The notes: generated by a model not told the origin, from the letters alone. Shown: positions 24,303 through 33,737, counted from the first letter of the stretch. The stretch: DNA of 64,000 nt from Agrococcus sp. Marseille-P2731 (GCF_900117395.1 NZ_FPEG01000003.1:186001-250000); one strand, 5' to 3'. Made by a program: numbers and translations.

Positions 24303-25424
24303 TCAGCGGCGAGCGAGCTCGACCAGCACCTCAGCGTGGTCGGTGTGCGGGAACATGTCGAACGCTCGCGCCCTCACGGGCGCGAAGCCGGGCATCGCCG
24401 CGAGGTCGCGCGCGAGCGTCACCGGGTTGCAGCTCGAGTACACGACCCGCTGCACCGCGGAGGCGTCGAGCCGCCCGGCGAGCTCGCCGATGCCGCGTCG
24501 TGGCGGGTTCACGACGACGAGCTCCGGTGCCCGCGCGCCCTCGAGGTCGACGCTCGCGGCGTCGCCGACGGTGAACGACGCATCCGCCCCCATCGCCTCG
24601 GCGGTCTCGCGCGCGGCATCGATCGCCTCGGCGGTCACCTCGACGCCCGAGATCGGCCGTCCGGCGCGGGCGGCGTGCAGCGCGAAGCCGCCGACGCCGC
24701 AGTAGAGGTCGAGCATCGTCGCCGGGTCGGCCTCGTCGATCCAGGCGGTCGCCTGCCGGTAGAGGGCGGATGCGACGGCCGTGTTGGTCTGGAAGAAGCT
24801 GCGCGGGCGCAGCCGCAGCCCGATGCCGTTGACGCGCATCACGAGCACGCCGTCACCGGCGAGCAGCAGCTCGTCGTCGCCCTCGAGCACCGCCTTGTGC
24901 TCGGGCTGCAGGTTGGCGGAGACGCTCACGAGCGGCAAGTGGTCGAGCACGGCGAGGTGCTTGCGGATGCGCGGCAGCGACTCGCTCGAGCGAAGCACGA
25001 TCCTGAGCGCCAGCTCGCCGTCGGGCGATGCGGTGAGGATGAGGTGCTTCAGCTCGCCGCGGCGGCTCGGCACGTCGTACGGCGTGAGACGCGCATCCCG
25101 CACCAACCGCTCGAGCGCGGGCATCGCATCGACGATCGGCTGCTCGTGGAGCGGGCACGCCTGGAGGTCGATGCCGGTGCCGTCGGCGGCGAGGATGCCG
25201 AGCGTCGGCGCCTCGACGGTGCCCGCGACGGCCATCTTGGCCTTGTTGCGGAACCCGCCGACGGCGCTGGCGTGCGGCGCATCCCACAGCATCGGCGGCA
25301 GCAGGGCCTCCATGCGCGCCTGCTGCTGGGCGAGCTGCACCTCGTAGGGGGTGGCGAGCAGCGTGCACGAGCGGCAGCGCCAGGCGTCGAAGTAGCCGCA
25401 CGAGAGAGCGACGCTCGTCGTCAC
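24303..25424 (-). CDS. rlmC: 23S rRNA (uracil-C5)-methyltransferase, RlmC type
   Basis: An iron-sulfur RNA methyltransferase of the RlmC/RlmD/TrmA family (373 residues). The cluster ligands are C9, C17 and C20 near the N-terminus plus a Cys in LQACPLH. SAM-binding motifs are LDLYCGVGGF and NPPRRGIG, and YSSCNP holds the catalytic Cys. There is no N-terminal TRAM domain, which favours RlmC over RlmD. The start is GTG at 25422-25424, seven bases after the upstream stop, so translation is probably coupled. RlmC methylates U747 in E. coli; the target here is assumed by homology. Confidence 0.9.
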   Translation of the reverse strand: MTTSVALSCGYFDAWRCRSCTLLATPYEVQLAQQQARMEALLPPMLWDAPHASAVGGFRNKAKMAVAGTVEAPTLGILAADGTGIDLQACPLHEQPIVDAMPALERLVRDARLTPYDVPSRRGELKHLILTASPDGELALRIVLRSSESLPRIRKHLAVLDHLPLVSVSANLQPEHKAVLEGDDELLLAGDGVLVMRVNGIGLRLRPRSFFQTNTAVASALYRQATAWIDEADPATMLDLYCGVGGFALHAARAGRPISGVEVTAEAIDAARETAEAMGADASFTVGDAASVDLEGARAPELVVVNPPRRGIGELAGRLDASAVQRVVYSSCNPVTLARDLAAMPGFAPVRARAFDMFPHTDHAEVLVELARR

Positions 25425-25431
25425 CCCGCTG

Positions 25432-25890
25432 TCAGCGCTCGTCGGTCGCTCCGCCGCGCCCCTCGATGGGGGCGGGCCCTCCGGCGTCCTCGATCTGCTC
25501 GGCGAGGAAGGCGTCGAGGATCTCGCTCCTCAGCCCGTCGACCCTCGCCCGGAGCCGCTTGAGATCCGCCTTGGCGCTGCCGGGGCCGAGCAGCTCCAGC
25601 GCGTGCTCGAGCCCGGTGAGCGAGGCCGCCCACCTGTCGGCGCGAGCGCGCTCGGCGTTGTCGTCCGCGCTGCGGCGCAGATACTCGACCTGCTCGCGCA
25701 TCGCCTTCAGGCTCTGGCGCATGGCGTCCGAGCTCGGCCCGCTGGAGCGCAGCAGCCGCCGCACCTGCTGCTGCACGTTGGCCGCGACCTCCGGGTTGCT
25801 GCTGAGCCACGCCAGCACCACGGGGCCGTACTTCGGCGCGTTCGAGCCGATGAAGCGGAGCGCGGGGACGAGCCACGGGGGCATTGGCAC
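25432..25890 (-). CDS. Hypothetical 152-residue coiled-coil protein
   Basis: I do not recognise a characterised family. The N-terminus is hydrophobic (PPWLVPALRFIGSNAPKYGPVV), and the middle and end are charged helices with heptad-like spacing (LKAMREQVEYLRRSADDNAERA and KADLKRLRARVDGLRSEIL), suggesting a coiled coil. It begins with GTG at 25888-25890 behind TGAGGT and lies 24 bases after prs and seven before rlmC, probably in one transcript. A membrane-associated or scaffolding role is possible; nothing in the sequence identifies one. Confidence 0.8.
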   Translation of the reverse strand: MPMPPWLVPALRFIGSNAPKYGPVVLAWLSSNPEVAANVQQQVRRLLRSSGPSSDAMRQSLKAMREQVEYLRRSADDNAERARADRWAASLTGLEHALELLGPGSAKADLKRLRARVDGLRSEILDAFLAEQIEDAGGPAPIEGRGGATDER

Positions 25891-25914
25891 GGTGGACCTC
25901 AGATCGTCGGAACG

Positions 25915-26892
25915 CTACGCGGCCCCGTCGAAGAGGCTCGTGACCGAGCCGTCCTCGAAGACCTCGGTGATGGCGCGCGCGAGCAGCGGCGCGATCGAGA
26001 GCACCTCGAGCTTCTCGAAGCGCTGGTCCTCGCCGAGCGGCAGGGTGTCGGTCACGACCACCTTGTCGATCGCCGCGGAGTTCAGGATCTCGGACGCCGG
26101 GTTCGAGAAGATCGCGTGCGTCGCGGCGACGATCACGTTCGTCGCCCCACTGGCCTTGAGGGCCTCCGCCGCCTTCACGATCGTGCGGCCGGTGTCGATC
26201 ATGTCGTCCACGAGCAGGCAGGTGCGGCCCTCGACCGTGCCGACGATCTCGTGCACCGAGACCTGGTTCGGCACCAGCGGGTCGCGCCGCTTGTGGATGA
26301 TCGCGAGCGGCGCGCCGAGCTTGTCGCTCCAGACGTCCGCGACGCGCACGCGCCCCATGTCGGGCGAGACGACCGTGAGGGTCTCGGGATCGACCGTGTG
26401 CTTGAAGTGCTCGAGCAGCACCGGCATCGCGAACAGGTGGTCGAAGGGCCCGTCGAAGAAGCCCTGGATCTGCGAGGCGTGGATGTCGATCGACATGATG
26501 CGATCCGCGCCTGCGGTCTTGAACAGGTCAGCGATGAGGCGCGCCGAGATGGGCTCGCGGCCGCGACCCTTCTTGTCCTGGCGGGAGTAGGGGTAGTACG
26601 GCATGACGACCGTGATGCGCTTCGCCGAGGCGCGCTTGAGGGCGTCGACCATGATGAGCTGCTCCATGAGCCACTCGTTCACAGGGCGGCAGTAGGACTG
26701 CAGGATGAACGCGTCGGAACCGCGCACCGAGCCCTCGAAGCGGGCGTAGATCTCGCCGTTCGCGAAGGTGCGGCTGTCGACGTCCATGAGGTCGGTGCCG
26801 ATCTCGGCAGCGACGGCGCTCGCGAGCTGCGGGTGCGAGCGGCCCGTCGCCAGGACGAGGTGCTTGCGGTTCTTCGCGACGATCGATCCCAC
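25915..26892 (-). CDS. prs: Ribose-phosphate diphosphokinase (PRPP synthetase)
   Basis: Makes phosphoribosyl pyrophosphate from ribose 5-phosphate and ATP for nucleotide, His and Trp synthesis. The 325 residues are standard. FANGEIYARF, the flexible-loop KRASAKRITVVMPYYPYSRQDKK region and the PRPP-binding loop CLLVDDMIDTGRT are all present. The ATG at 26890-26892 lies 11 bases after the glmU stop. The glmU-prs pairing is common in Gram-positive bacteria and links cell-wall precursor and nucleotide supply. The assignment is firm. Confidence 0.97.
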   Translation of the reverse strand: MGSIVAKNRKHLVLATGRSHPQLASAVAAEIGTDLMDVDSRTFANGEIYARFEGSVRGSDAFILQSYCRPVNEWLMEQLIMVDALKRASAKRITVVMPYYPYSRQDKKGRGREPISARLIADLFKTAGADRIMSIDIHASQIQGFFDGPFDHLFAMPVLLEHFKHTVDPETLTVVSPDMGRVRVADVWSDKLGAPLAIIHKRRDPLVPNQVSVHEIVGTVEGRTCLLVDDMIDTGRTIVKAAEALKASGATNVIVAATHAIFSNPASEILNSAAIDKVVVTDTLPLGEDQRFEKLEVLSIAPLLARAITEVFEDGSVTSLFDGAA

Positions 26893-26903
26893 TCGGGTGC
26901 CTC

Positions 26904-28334
26904 CTAGGCGTCAGGTGCCTCGTGCTGCGCCGCCGCTGCTGCGTCGGCTGCCTTCGATCCGGGACGATTCGCGGCGACCCAGCCCGTCATGTTGCGCTGC
27001 GGTGCGACGGAGATCGCCAGCGCGCCGGCTTCGACCTCCTTGCGGATGACTGCGCCGGCTCCGGTCTTCGCGCCTGCACCAATCGTAACGGGCGCGACGA
27101 AGCTGTTGTGGACGCCGGTCTGCACCTGATCGCCGATCTGCGTGCGGTGCTTGGCGACCCCGTCGTAGTTCGCGGTGATCGCGCCGCCGCCGATGTTGAC
27201 GCCGTCGCCGATCGTCGCATCGCCGATGTAGGAGAGGTGCGGCACCTTGCTGCCCGCGCCGATCTGCGAGTTCTTCGTCTCGACGAACGTGCCGATCTTG
27301 CCGCCCTCGCCGATCACCGAGTTCGGGCGCAGGTAAGCCCAGGGGCCGACGGATGCGCGGGCGCCGATGACCGACAGGGTCGCGTCGGTGCGCTTCACGA
27401 TCGCGTCCACCCCCACCTCGGTGTCGACGAGGGTCGTGTCGGGGCCGATCGTCGCGCCAGCGGCGACGACGGTGGCGCCGTGCAGCTGCGAACCGGGCAG
27501 GATCGTGACGTCCTCGCCGAGCGTCACGTCGACGTCGATCCAGGTCGACGCCGGGTCGGCGATCGTGACGCCCGCTCGCTGCCAGCGGCGGATGATGCGG
27601 TCGTTGAGCTCGTGCGCGGCGGCGGCGAGCTGCACGCGGTCGTTGATGCCCCAGATCGCCCAGGTGTCGGCGGCGGGGACGGCCTGGATGCGCCCGCCCG
27701 TCGCCTGGATCCGAACCGCCGCATCCGTCAGGTACATCTCGCCCTGCGCGTTGTCGCGGTCGATGGTGGAGAGCGCCGCTCGCAGCGCGGTCGCGTCGAA
27801 GACGTAGATGCCGCCGTTGACCTCGTCGATGGCGCGCTCAGCCTCGCTCGCGTCCTTCTGCTCGACGATGCGCACGAAGGCGCCTGCCTCGTCGCGCACG
27901 ATGCGACCGAGCCCGGTCGGGTCGGGCAGGTGCGCCGACAGCAGCGTCAGCTGGTTGCCCTCGCGCTCGTGGCGCTCGATGAGGTGGCCGAGCGTGTCGG
28001 CGTCGATGAGCGGCACGTCGCCGGAGAGCACGACCACGTGGCCGTCGAAGCCCGCGAGCGCGTCGAGGCCCTGCTCGACGGCGCGGCCGGTGCCGGGTAC
28101 GTCGTCCTGGTCGGCGATCAGGACGTGCGGGGCGAACTCGAGCACGGCGGCGGCCATGCGCTCGCGCTCGTGGCGCACGACGGTGACGATGCGCTCGGGG
28201 TGCAGCTCGCCAGCAGTGCTGAGCACGTGCGCGATGAGCGGCTTGCCTGCGAGCGGGTGGAGCGGCTTGGGCGTGCGGCTCTTCATGCGGGTGCCCGCGC
28301 CAGCGGCGAGGACGATGACGGCGACCTGAGGCAC
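26904..28334 (-). CDS. glmU: Bifunctional GlmU (UDP-N-acetylglucosamine synthesis)
   Basis: Acetylates glucosamine-1-phosphate and couples it to UTP, the last two steps to UDP-GlcNAc for peptidoglycan. The N-terminal uridyltransferase has VLAAGAGTRMKSRTPKPLH; the C-terminal half is a left-handed beta-helix of hexapeptide repeats with NYDGVAKHRT. About 476 residues. I prefer GTG at 28332-28334, preceded by GGGAGAG; an ATG four codons upstream (28346) is an alternative. It is followed by prs. Confidence 0.96.
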   Translation of the reverse strand: MPQVAVIVLAAGAGTRMKSRTPKPLHPLAGKPLIAHVLSTAGELHPERIVTVVRHERERMAAAVLEFAPHVLIADQDDVPGTGRAVEQGLDALAGFDGHVVVLSGDVPLIDADTLGHLIERHEREGNQLTLLSAHLPDPTGLGRIVRDEAGAFVRIVEQKDASEAERAIDEVNGGIYVFDATALRAALSTIDRDNAQGEMYLTDAAVRIQATGGRIQAVPAADTWAIWGINDRVQLAAAAHELNDRIIRRWQRAGVTIADPASTWIDVDVTLGEDVTILPGSQLHGATVVAAGATIGPDTTLVDTEVGVDAIVKRTDATLSVIGARASVGPWAYLRPNSVIGEGGKIGTFVETKNSQIGAGSKVPHLSYIGDATIGDGVNIGGGAITANYDGVAKHRTQIGDQVQTGVHNSFVAPVTIGAGAKTGAGAVIRKEVEAGALAISVAPQRNMTGWVAANRPGSKAADAAAAAQHEAPDA

Positions 28335-28367
28335 GCTCTCTCCCATCGGATGCGTTCGATTTCCCCC

Positions 28368-28373
28368 AGGCTA
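28368..28373 (-). promoter_or_regulatory. glmU -10 box (TAGCCT) overlapping an upstream stop codon
   Basis: TAGCCT reads leftwards about 35 bases before the glmU start. Its first three bases are the TAG stop of the upstream glycosyltransferase gene. Confidence 0.45.
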
Positions 28374-29291
28374 CTCGCGCGCAGGGGGCGGCCCCTGCCG
28401 ACCCCGCCAGCCGTCGCGAGCGCCACGCACCATCGCGCGGGCGTTGCGGATGCGCGGCGCGACGAACGCGGTCATGCGGGCGAGCTTGAAGAGCATGCGG
28501 GGCACATCCTGCGCCGTCCAGACGGGAGGGGTGCCGTGGCGCCGCCAGAGGGCGACGCGGTTGCGGGTCATCATGTAGAGCCGCAGCGGCGAGTGGACGA
28601 ACATCGAGCCGCCGCCGGGGAGGCGGACGAGCTCGTCACCGATGGTGTGCAGCATGCGAGCGTCGGCCACGCCGACGAGCTGCAGGCCGGCTGCCTTCGC
28701 GCGGAAGCACCACTCCATGTCGACGCTGTCGATGAAGAGCCCCTCGTCGAAGGGGCCGGCCGCGGCGATCGCCGTGAGCGGGATGAGCGAGCCCGAGGAG
28801 ATCAGGAAGTCGGCGTCCACGTCGCCGCCGGGCGCCGCGTGCAGCTTGCGGTTGAGCGGGAAGCCGAAGCGCACGAAGGGCGCCCGCTCACCGCTGCGGG
28901 CGTCGACGAAGGTGGGGCCGACCGCGCCGAGGGGGCCGCGGGCTGCTCGGGCGTCGGCGTGCCGCAGCAGGGCGTCGACGCAGCCCTCGTCGAGCTGGGA
29001 GTCCTGGTCGAGCAGCAGCACGGAGCGCGCGCCGCGCTCCGCGGCGATGGCGGCGGCGCGGTTGTAGGCGGCGCCCAGGCCCACGTTCGTGGCCGAGCGC
29101 TCGACCTCGACGCCGGCCGGCAGGGCGACGCGTTCAGACCAGTGCTCGCCGTCGAGCAGCGGCGTGTCGTTGTCGAGCACCACGAGGGTGCCGACCTGCG
29201 CCGCAGCGCGCTCGAGCACGTCGCCGATCGCGGCCTCATCGGGCCGGAAGGTCACGGCGACGGCGACGACGTCGGCGGCGGTCGAGGGCAT
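28371..29291 (-). CDS. Family 2 glycosyltransferase, rhamnosyltransferase-like
   Basis: A 306-residue GT-A glycosyltransferase. It opens with VAVAVTFRPDEAAIGDVL, has NVGLGAAYNRA, a metal-binding DQD in LLLDQDSQLDEG, and an acceptor-side FDEGLFIDSVDMEWCFRA segment. This pattern is common in rhamnosyltransferases that use dTDP-rhamnose, which fits the rml genes further right, but the donor is inferred. The ATG lies six bases after CAGGAT, suggesting a leaderless mRNA. It is divergent from tRNA-Gln and precedes glmU. Confidence 0.85.
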   Translation of the reverse strand: MPSTAADVVAVAVTFRPDEAAIGDVLERAAAQVGTLVVLDNDTPLLDGEHWSERVALPAGVEVERSATNVGLGAAYNRAAAIAAERGARSVLLLDQDSQLDEGCVDALLRHADARAARGPLGAVGPTFVDARSGERAPFVRFGFPLNRKLHAAPGGDVDADFLISSGSLIPLTAIAAAGPFDEGLFIDSVDMEWCFRAKAAGLQLVGVADARMLHTIGDELVRLPGGGSMFVHSPLRLYMMTRNRVALWRRHGTPPVWTAQDVPRMLFKLARMTAFVAPRIRNARAMVRGARDGWRGRQGPPPARE

Positions 29292-29297
29292 GCCCCC

Positions 29298-29303
29298 ATC
29301 CTG
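29298..29303 (-). promoter_or_regulatory. Leaderless-type -10 box (CAGGAT)
   Basis: CAGGAT reads leftwards and ends six bases before the ATG of the glycosyltransferase gene at 28371-29291. No ribosome site is present. Confidence 0.4.
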
Positions 29304-29340
29304 CCCCCTCTCGCTGCCAACGCGGGGGCGCTGCGCCGAC

Positions 29341-29346
29341 TAGCCT
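29341..29346 (+). promoter_or_regulatory. tRNA-Gln -10 box (TAGCCT)
   Basis: TAGCCT lies 11 bases before the first base of the tRNA. It is the same hexamer seen at other promoters in the window. Confidence 0.5.
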
Positions 29347-29357
29347 GGTAGGCGCGA

Positions 29358-29428
29358 TCCGCCATGGTGTAACGGCAGCACAGCGGCCTTTGGAGCCGTT
29401 TGTCCAGGTTCGAATCCTGGTGGCGGAG
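29358..29428 (+). tRNA. tRNA-Gln (anticodon UUG)
   Basis: A 71-base cloverleaf folded by hand. The acceptor stem TCCGCCA/TGGCGGA is perfect over 7 bp; the D stem is GTGT/GCAC; the anticodon stem is GCGGC/GCCGT with loop CTTTGGA, giving anticodon TTG; and the T stem is CCAGG/CCTGG with loop TTCGAAT. The discriminator is G and the CCA end is not encoded (CAG follows). It reads CAA and, by wobble, CAG codons. No integrase gene or duplicated 3' end was seen nearby, so it is not an evident integration site. Confidence 0.97.
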
Positions 29429-29444
29429 CAGACGACCCCCCGCT

Positions 29445-29481
29445 GGCTGAGGAGCGCGCGGCGCAGCCGCACGCGTCTCGA
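29445..29481 (+). repeat. Short dispersed (REP-like) repeat, copy A
   Basis: A 37-base GC-rich element beginning GGCTGAGGAGCGCGCGGC just after the tRNA. Its reverse complement recurs at 30055-30095 with only a few differences. Each copy is an imperfect palindrome. Such elements are common between genes in Microbacteriaceae-like genomes; the wider family cannot be checked here. Confidence 0.7.
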
Positions 29482-29562
29482 AGCCCCCACCCTTCGACAC
29501 GCTCAGCGCCTGCAGCGCGGAGCGGCTCAGGGAGCACCCGCCGCGAGTGCGAGACTGGCTGC

Positions 29563-30051
29563 ATGGCCGCGCACCGCGACGACGTCGATCGCATCATGGA
29601 GCAGTGGATGCACGTGCGCCCCGACGCCGACGTCTCGCCGCTCGACGTGCTGAGCCGCATGACGCGCATCTCGCGGCAGCTCGGGCGCGTGCGCGCCGAG
29701 GCGTTCCAGCAGGCGGGGCTCGAGCCCTGGCAGTGGGATGTGCTCGCGGCGCTGCGCCGTCAGGACGGCCCGCTGAGCCCGAAGGACCTCATCGCGCAGA
29801 CCATGGTGACGAGCGGCACGATGACGAACCGCATCGACAACCTCGTCGCATCCGGCCTCGTCGAGCGCGTCGCGGGGTCGGCCGACCGTCGCGTGCGCCT
29901 CGTCGCGCTCACCGACGAGGGCATCGACCGCGTCGACGTCGCCCTCGACGCGCTGCTCGAGGCCGAGCGGCGGCTGCTGCGCGACATCCCAGCCGACGAT
30001 CAGGCGCGCCTGGCCGAGCTGCTGCGCGTACTGGCTGGCGCGATGCTCTGA
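29563..30051 (+). CDS. MarR-family transcriptional regulator
   Basis: A 162-residue winged-helix regulator. Its helix-turn-helix spans LSPKDLIAQTMVTSGTMTNR, followed by the wing with GLVERVAGSADRRVRLVAL and a dimerisation helix. The ATG at 29563 has no ribosome site, and GAGACT ends six bases upstream, which may be a leaderless -10. It stands alone between tRNA-Gln and ahcY, bracketed by inverted copies of a dispersed repeat. Target genes and ligand are unknown; no obvious operator was found. Confidence 0.9.
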   Translation: MAAHRDDVDRIMEQWMHVRPDADVSPLDVLSRMTRISRQLGRVRAEAFQQAGLEPWQWDVLAALRRQDGPLSPKDLIAQTMVTSGTMTNRIDNLVASGLVERVAGSADRRVRLVALTDEGIDRVDVALDALLEAERRLLRDIPADDQARLAELLRVLAGAML

Positions 30052-30054
30052 GCG

Positions 30055-30095
30055 GGTCTCGTGACGCGAGCGGCTGCGCCGCGCGCTCCTCGACC
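30055..30095 (-). repeat. Short dispersed (REP-like) repeat, copy B
   Basis: A 41-base element, GGTCTCGTGACGCGAGCGGC onward, starting three bases after the marR stop. Read on the minus strand it matches copy A at 29445-29481 almost throughout, including an identical 18-base core. It may also act as a terminator hairpin between the convergent marR and ahcY genes. Confidence 0.7.
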
Positions 30096-30115
30096 TACGG
30101 ACGAACGAGCGTGGG

Positions 30116-31552
30116 CTAGTAGCGGTAGTGCTCCGGCTTGAAGGGGCCCTCGACCGGCACGCCGATGTAGGCGGCCTGCTCGGGCCGCAGCGTCGTGAGC
30201 CGCGCGCCGAGCGCATCGAGGTGCAGGCGCGCGACCTCCTCGTCGAGCACCTTCGGCAGGCGGAAGACGCCGAGCTCGTAGTCCTCGGTCGCGAGCTCGA
30301 TCTGCGCCAGCACCTGGTTCGAGAACGAGTTCGACATCACGAACGACGGATGCCCGGTGGCGTTGCCGAGGTTCATGAGCCGCCCCTCGGAGAGCACGAG
30401 GATCGCCCGGCCGGAGGCGAAGCGCCACTCGTGCACCTGCGGCTTGATCTCGATGCGCTCGGCGCCCGAGCGCTCGAGGGCAGCGATGTCGATCTCGTTG
30501 TCGAAGTGGCCGACGTTCGCGACGATCGCGAGGTGCTTCATCGACTCGAGGTGCTCGAGCGTGATGACGTGCTCGTTGCCGGTCGTCGTGACCCAGATGT
30601 CGGCGCTGTCGAGGGCGTCCTCGACGCGCGCGACCTGGAAGCCGTCCATCGCCGCCTGCAGCGCGCAGATCGGGTCGACCTCGCTCACGATCACGCGCGC
30701 GCCCTGCCCGCGCAGCGCCTCCGCCGCACCCTTGCCGACGTCGCCGTAGCCGACCACGAAGGCGGTCTTGCCGCCGATCAGCACGTCGGTCGCGCGGTTG
30801 ATGCCGTCGGGCAGCGAGTGGCGGATGCCGTAGCGGTTGTCGAACTTCGACTTCGTGACGGAGTCGTTGACGTTGATGGCGGGGAAGAGCAGCCGCGACT
30901 CGGCGAACAGCTGCTCGAGGCGGTGCACGCCGGTCGTGGTCTCCTCGGTCACGCCGCGCAGCTGCTCGGCGATGCGCGTCCAGCGCTGGTCGTCGTCGGC
31001 GAGCGTGCGGCCGATGAGCGCGTCGATCACCCGCAGCTCCTCCGGGGCGCCCTCGGGCGTGACCGGCGCGGCTCCGGCGAGCTCCGCATCCCGGCCCCGG
31101 TGCACGAGCATCGTGGCGTCGCCACCGTCGTCGAGGATCAGCGTGGGGCCGCCCGCGAAGTCGAAGATGCGGTTGGTGCAGGCCCAGTACTCCTCGAGCG
31201 TCTCGCCCTTCCAGGCGAAGACCGGCACGCCGTTCGGCGCCTCGGGGGTGCCGTCGCCGACGGCGATCGCCGCGGCCGCCTCATCCTGCGTCGAGAAGAT
31301 GTTGCAGCTCGCCCAGCGCACCTCGGCGCCGAGCGCCACGAGGGTCTCGATCAGCACCGCCGTCTGCACGGTCATGTGGAGGCTGCCCGCGATGCGCTGG
31401 CCCGCGAGCGGCTGCTCTGCGGCGTAGCGCCGACGCAGCTCCATCAGGCCGGGCATCTCGTGCTCCGCGAGGCGGATCTGGTGGCGGCCCGCCTCGGCGA
31501 GGCCGAGGTCGCGCACGTGGTGCTCGAGGATGCGGGGTGCGGTGTCGGTCAT
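30116..31552 (-). CDS. ahcY: Adenosylhomocysteinase
   Basis: Hydrolyses S-adenosylhomocysteine to homocysteine and adenosine, relieving product inhibition of methyltransferases. The 478 residues are typical of the long bacterial form. [27 protein letters not shown], the NAD-binding VGYGDVGKG and the C-terminal KPEHYRY are diagnostic. I chose the ATG at 31550-31552 (a GAGGA ribosome site overlaps an alternative ATG three codons upstream). It is convergent with marR and divergent from an acyltransferase gene; the roughly 100-base gap holds no riboswitch that I could recognise. Confidence 0.97.
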   Translation of the reverse strand: MTDTAPRILEHHVRDLGLAEAGRHQIRLAEHEMPGLMELRRRYAAEQPLAGQRIAGSLHMTVQTAVLIETLVALGAEVRWASCNIFSTQDEAAAAIAVGDGTPEAPNGVPVFAWKGETLEEYWACTNRIFDFAGGPTLILDDGGDATMLVHRGRDAELAGAAPVTPEGAPEELRVIDALIGRTLADDDQRWTRIAEQLRGVTEETTTGVHRLEQLFAESRLLFPAINVNDSVTKSKFDNRYGIRHSLPDGINRATDVLIGGKTAFVVGYGDVGKGAAEALRGQGARVIVSEVDPICALQAAMDGFQVARVEDALDSADIWVTTTGNEHVITLEHLESMKHLAIVANVGHFDNEIDIAALERSGAERIEIKPQVHEWRFASGRAILVLSEGRLMNLGNATGHPSFVMSNSFSNQVLAQIELATEDYELGVFRLPKVLDEEVARLHLDALGARLTTLRPEQAAYIGVPVEGPFKPEHYRY

Positions 31553-31606
31553 GTCGTCCATCCTCGCACCTGCGCGGCTCGCGCGGCCGTCTCGCTGCCG
31601 GTCGCG

Positions 31607-31662
31607 TACGATCGCTCCGCGTGACCATCGACCGCAGCAGCGTGCACGGGCGGGAGCGGTGA
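31607..31662 (+). promoter_or_regulatory. -10 box and 13-codon upstream ORF before an acyltransferase gene
   Basis: TACGAT (31607-31612) is followed eight bases later by GTG (31621), which opens a 13-codon frame ending in TGA at 31660-31662. That stop overlaps the GTG start of the acyltransferase gene as GTGA. This arrangement could deliver ribosomes to the downstream start. Whether the peptide is made is unknown. Confidence 0.4.
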
Positions 31663-33737
31663 CCGCCGCGGTCCCCGCGCAGCGCACCCATCGCAAGGAC
31701 ATCCAGGGCCTGCGCGCGATCGCCGTGCTCGCCGTGGTCGCGTGGCACCTCGACCCGCGCGCGCTGCCGGGCGGCTTCGCCGGCGTCGACGTCTTCTTCG
31801 TCGTCTCGGGCTTCCTCATGACGCGCTGGCTCGTCGAGCGGCACACGCTCGACCGCGCAGCGCTCGCCGACTTCTGGGCCCGGCGCTGCCGCCGCATCCT
31901 GCCCGCCGCGACCCTCGTGCTGCTCGTCACACTCGTCGCCGGATGGATCGTGCTCCCGGCGACGCGCAGGCCAGAGCTGTCGTTCGACGCGCTCTGGTCG
32001 GCGCTCTACGTCGTGAACCTCCACTTCGCGCAGGGCTCGACCGACTACCTGCAGAGCTTCGCCTCGCCATCGCCCTTCCAGCACTACTGGTCGCTCGCGG
32101 TCGAGGAGCAGTTCTACCTGCTGTGGCCGCTGCTCATGGCCGCTGCTGCCGTCGCCGCCGCGCGCTGGCGTCGCAGCCGGCGCCTCCTCTCCGGCGCGAT
32201 CGTCGTGCTCGTGATCATCGCCTCGGCGGTCGCGTCGATCGTCTGGACGGCCACCGATCCCGCCTCCGCCTACTTCACGACCCCCACCCGGCTCTGGGAG
32301 CTCGCGCTCGGCGGCCTCGTAGCCGTCGTGCCTGCCCTCCGCGGGCGCGCGGCGGGGCCCGTTGCGCTCACGGGCGTCCTCGCCGCGGTCGCCTCCTTCG
32401 CGGTGCTGCACGGCTCCACGCCGTTCCCGGGCGTCGCGGCGTGGTGGCCGACGCTCGCGACGGCGCTCGTGCTCTGGGCTGGCGGGGGCGGCGACGAGCT
32501 CGTGCGCCGCAGCCTCGTGCACCGCGCGCTCGCGATCCGCCCCGTGCAGTGGGTCGGCGCGATCTCCTACTCGGTCTACCTCTGGCACTGGCCGGTCATC
32601 GTGCTGGCCAACCCCTACGACAAGGACACGACGCTGCTCTCCTGGCGCACCGTCCTGATCGTCGCGGTGACGCTGGTGCTCGCGTGGCTGACGTGGCGGC
32701 TCGTCGAGGAGCCGCTGCGCTCTCGCTCACCCCGCGTGCCGTGGGCGAGCGTGCGCGGCGGCATCCTGCTCGGCGCCGCCTGCCTCGCGACCACCGTGCT
32801 CGTCGTCGGCGCAGCAGCCACCGCCGCTCCCTCGCTCGCGCAGGTGCCCGACTACCCGGGCCCGGCAGCCACGGCCGGCGGCGCCCGGTCGATCCCCGCA
32901 GGCGCGACGGCGGATGCGGTCGCCGGCCGGCCGGTGACCGGGTACGTCCCGGCGCCCGAGGACCTGCACGCCGACCTCCCCGCGTCCTATGCCGACGGCT
33001 GCCACGTGCAGGCGGAGGTGGCAGAGCCCGTCGAGTGCCGCTGGGGTGACGACGGCCCGCTCGTGGTCGTCGTCGGCGACTCGCACGCGACCCAGTGGGT
33101 GCCGACCGCGGAGGCGCTCGCCGAGGAGCACGGCTGGCGCGTGCTCGCGATGACGAAGGCCGGGTGCCCGTTCACCGCGAGCGAGGTGGCGATGTCCGGC
33201 AGCGGCGTCCCCTACTCGGCATGCATGCAGTGGAACGCGGCGGTCGCAGCGGTGCTCGAGCGCGAGCAGCCGGCGCTCGTCATCACCAGCAACGCGCCCA
33301 CCGTCGCCTGGGACGGCGGCGTCGTGCCCGACGAGGGCGCGGATGCGTCGCTCGGCACCGGCATGGCGACCGCGTGGGGTGCGGTGCTCGACCGCGGCGC
33401 GCGCGTGGCGGTCATGCGAGACACGCCCGCCGCCGGCTTCTCGATCGACGACTGCGTGCGCGAAGAGCCGCAGTCGCTCGGCACCTGCGAGTTCGACCGC
33501 GGCCCCGCGCTCGAGCGGGCGGGCACCGGTCAGGAGGAAGCCGCGAGGCTCGAGCCCCGCGCCGCCCTCATCGACCTCAACGACGCCATCTGCGGCAGCA
33601 GCACGTGCTACCCCGTCATCGACGGCGTCGTCGTCTTCCGAGACGCAGGCCACCTGACCGGCAGCTACGCGCGAACCCTGGCCGACCACCTCGAGCGCGA
33701 GCTCGAGGCGGCCGACGTGATGCCGACCGAGCGCTGA
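31659..33737 (+). CDS. OatA-like acyltransferase with C-terminal SGNH domain
   Basis: A 692-residue protein that probably O-acylates a surface polysaccharide or peptidoglycan. Residues 1-380 or so form an acyltransferase-3 domain with about ten helices: [18 protein letters not shown] carries the conserved His, and [14 protein letters not shown] is a later signature. After a linker, the SGNH domain has [11 protein letters not shown], with Ser475 as nucleophile, and a late RDAGHLTG containing the Asp/His pair. The GTG start at 31659 overlaps a 13-codon upstream frame. It faces the rml genes and ends in a shared terminator. Confidence 0.88.
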   Translation: MTAAVPAQRTHRKDIQGLRAIAVLAVVAWHLDPRALPGGFAGVDVFFVVSGFLMTRWLVERHTLDRAALADFWARRCRRILPAATLVLLVTLVAGWIVLPATRRPELSFDALWSALYVVNLHFAQGSTDYLQSFASPSPFQHYWSLAVEEQFYLLWPLLMAAAAVAAARWRRSRRLLSGAIVVLVIIASAVASIVWTATDPASAYFTTPTRLWELALGGLVAVVPALRGRAAGPVALTGVLAAVASFAVLHGSTPFPGVAAWWPTLATALVLWAGGGGDELVRRSLVHRALAIRPVQWVGAISYSVYLWHWPVIVLANPYDKDTTLLSWRTVLIVAVTLVLAWLTWRLVEEPLRSRSPRVPWASVRGGILLGAACLATTVLVVGAAATAAPSLAQVPDYPGPAATAGGARSIPAGATADAVAGRPVTGYVPAPEDLHADLPASYADGCHVQAEVAEPVECRWGDDGPLVVVVGDSHATQWVPTAEALAEEHGWRVLAMTKAGCPFTASEVAMSGSGVPYSACMQWNAAVAAVLEREQPALVITSNAPTVAWDGGVVPDEGADASLGTGMATAWGAVLDRGARVAVMRDTPAAGFSIDDCVREEPQSLGTCEFDRGPALERAGTGQEEAARLEPRAALIDLNDAICGSSTCYPVIDGVVVFRDAGHLTGSYARTLADHLERELEAADVMPTER

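Noticed and set aside
29358-30095. Genomic island inserted at tRNA-Gln
   Set aside because: There is no integrase, no repeated tRNA 3' end and no change in composition; only one regulator and two short repeats are present.
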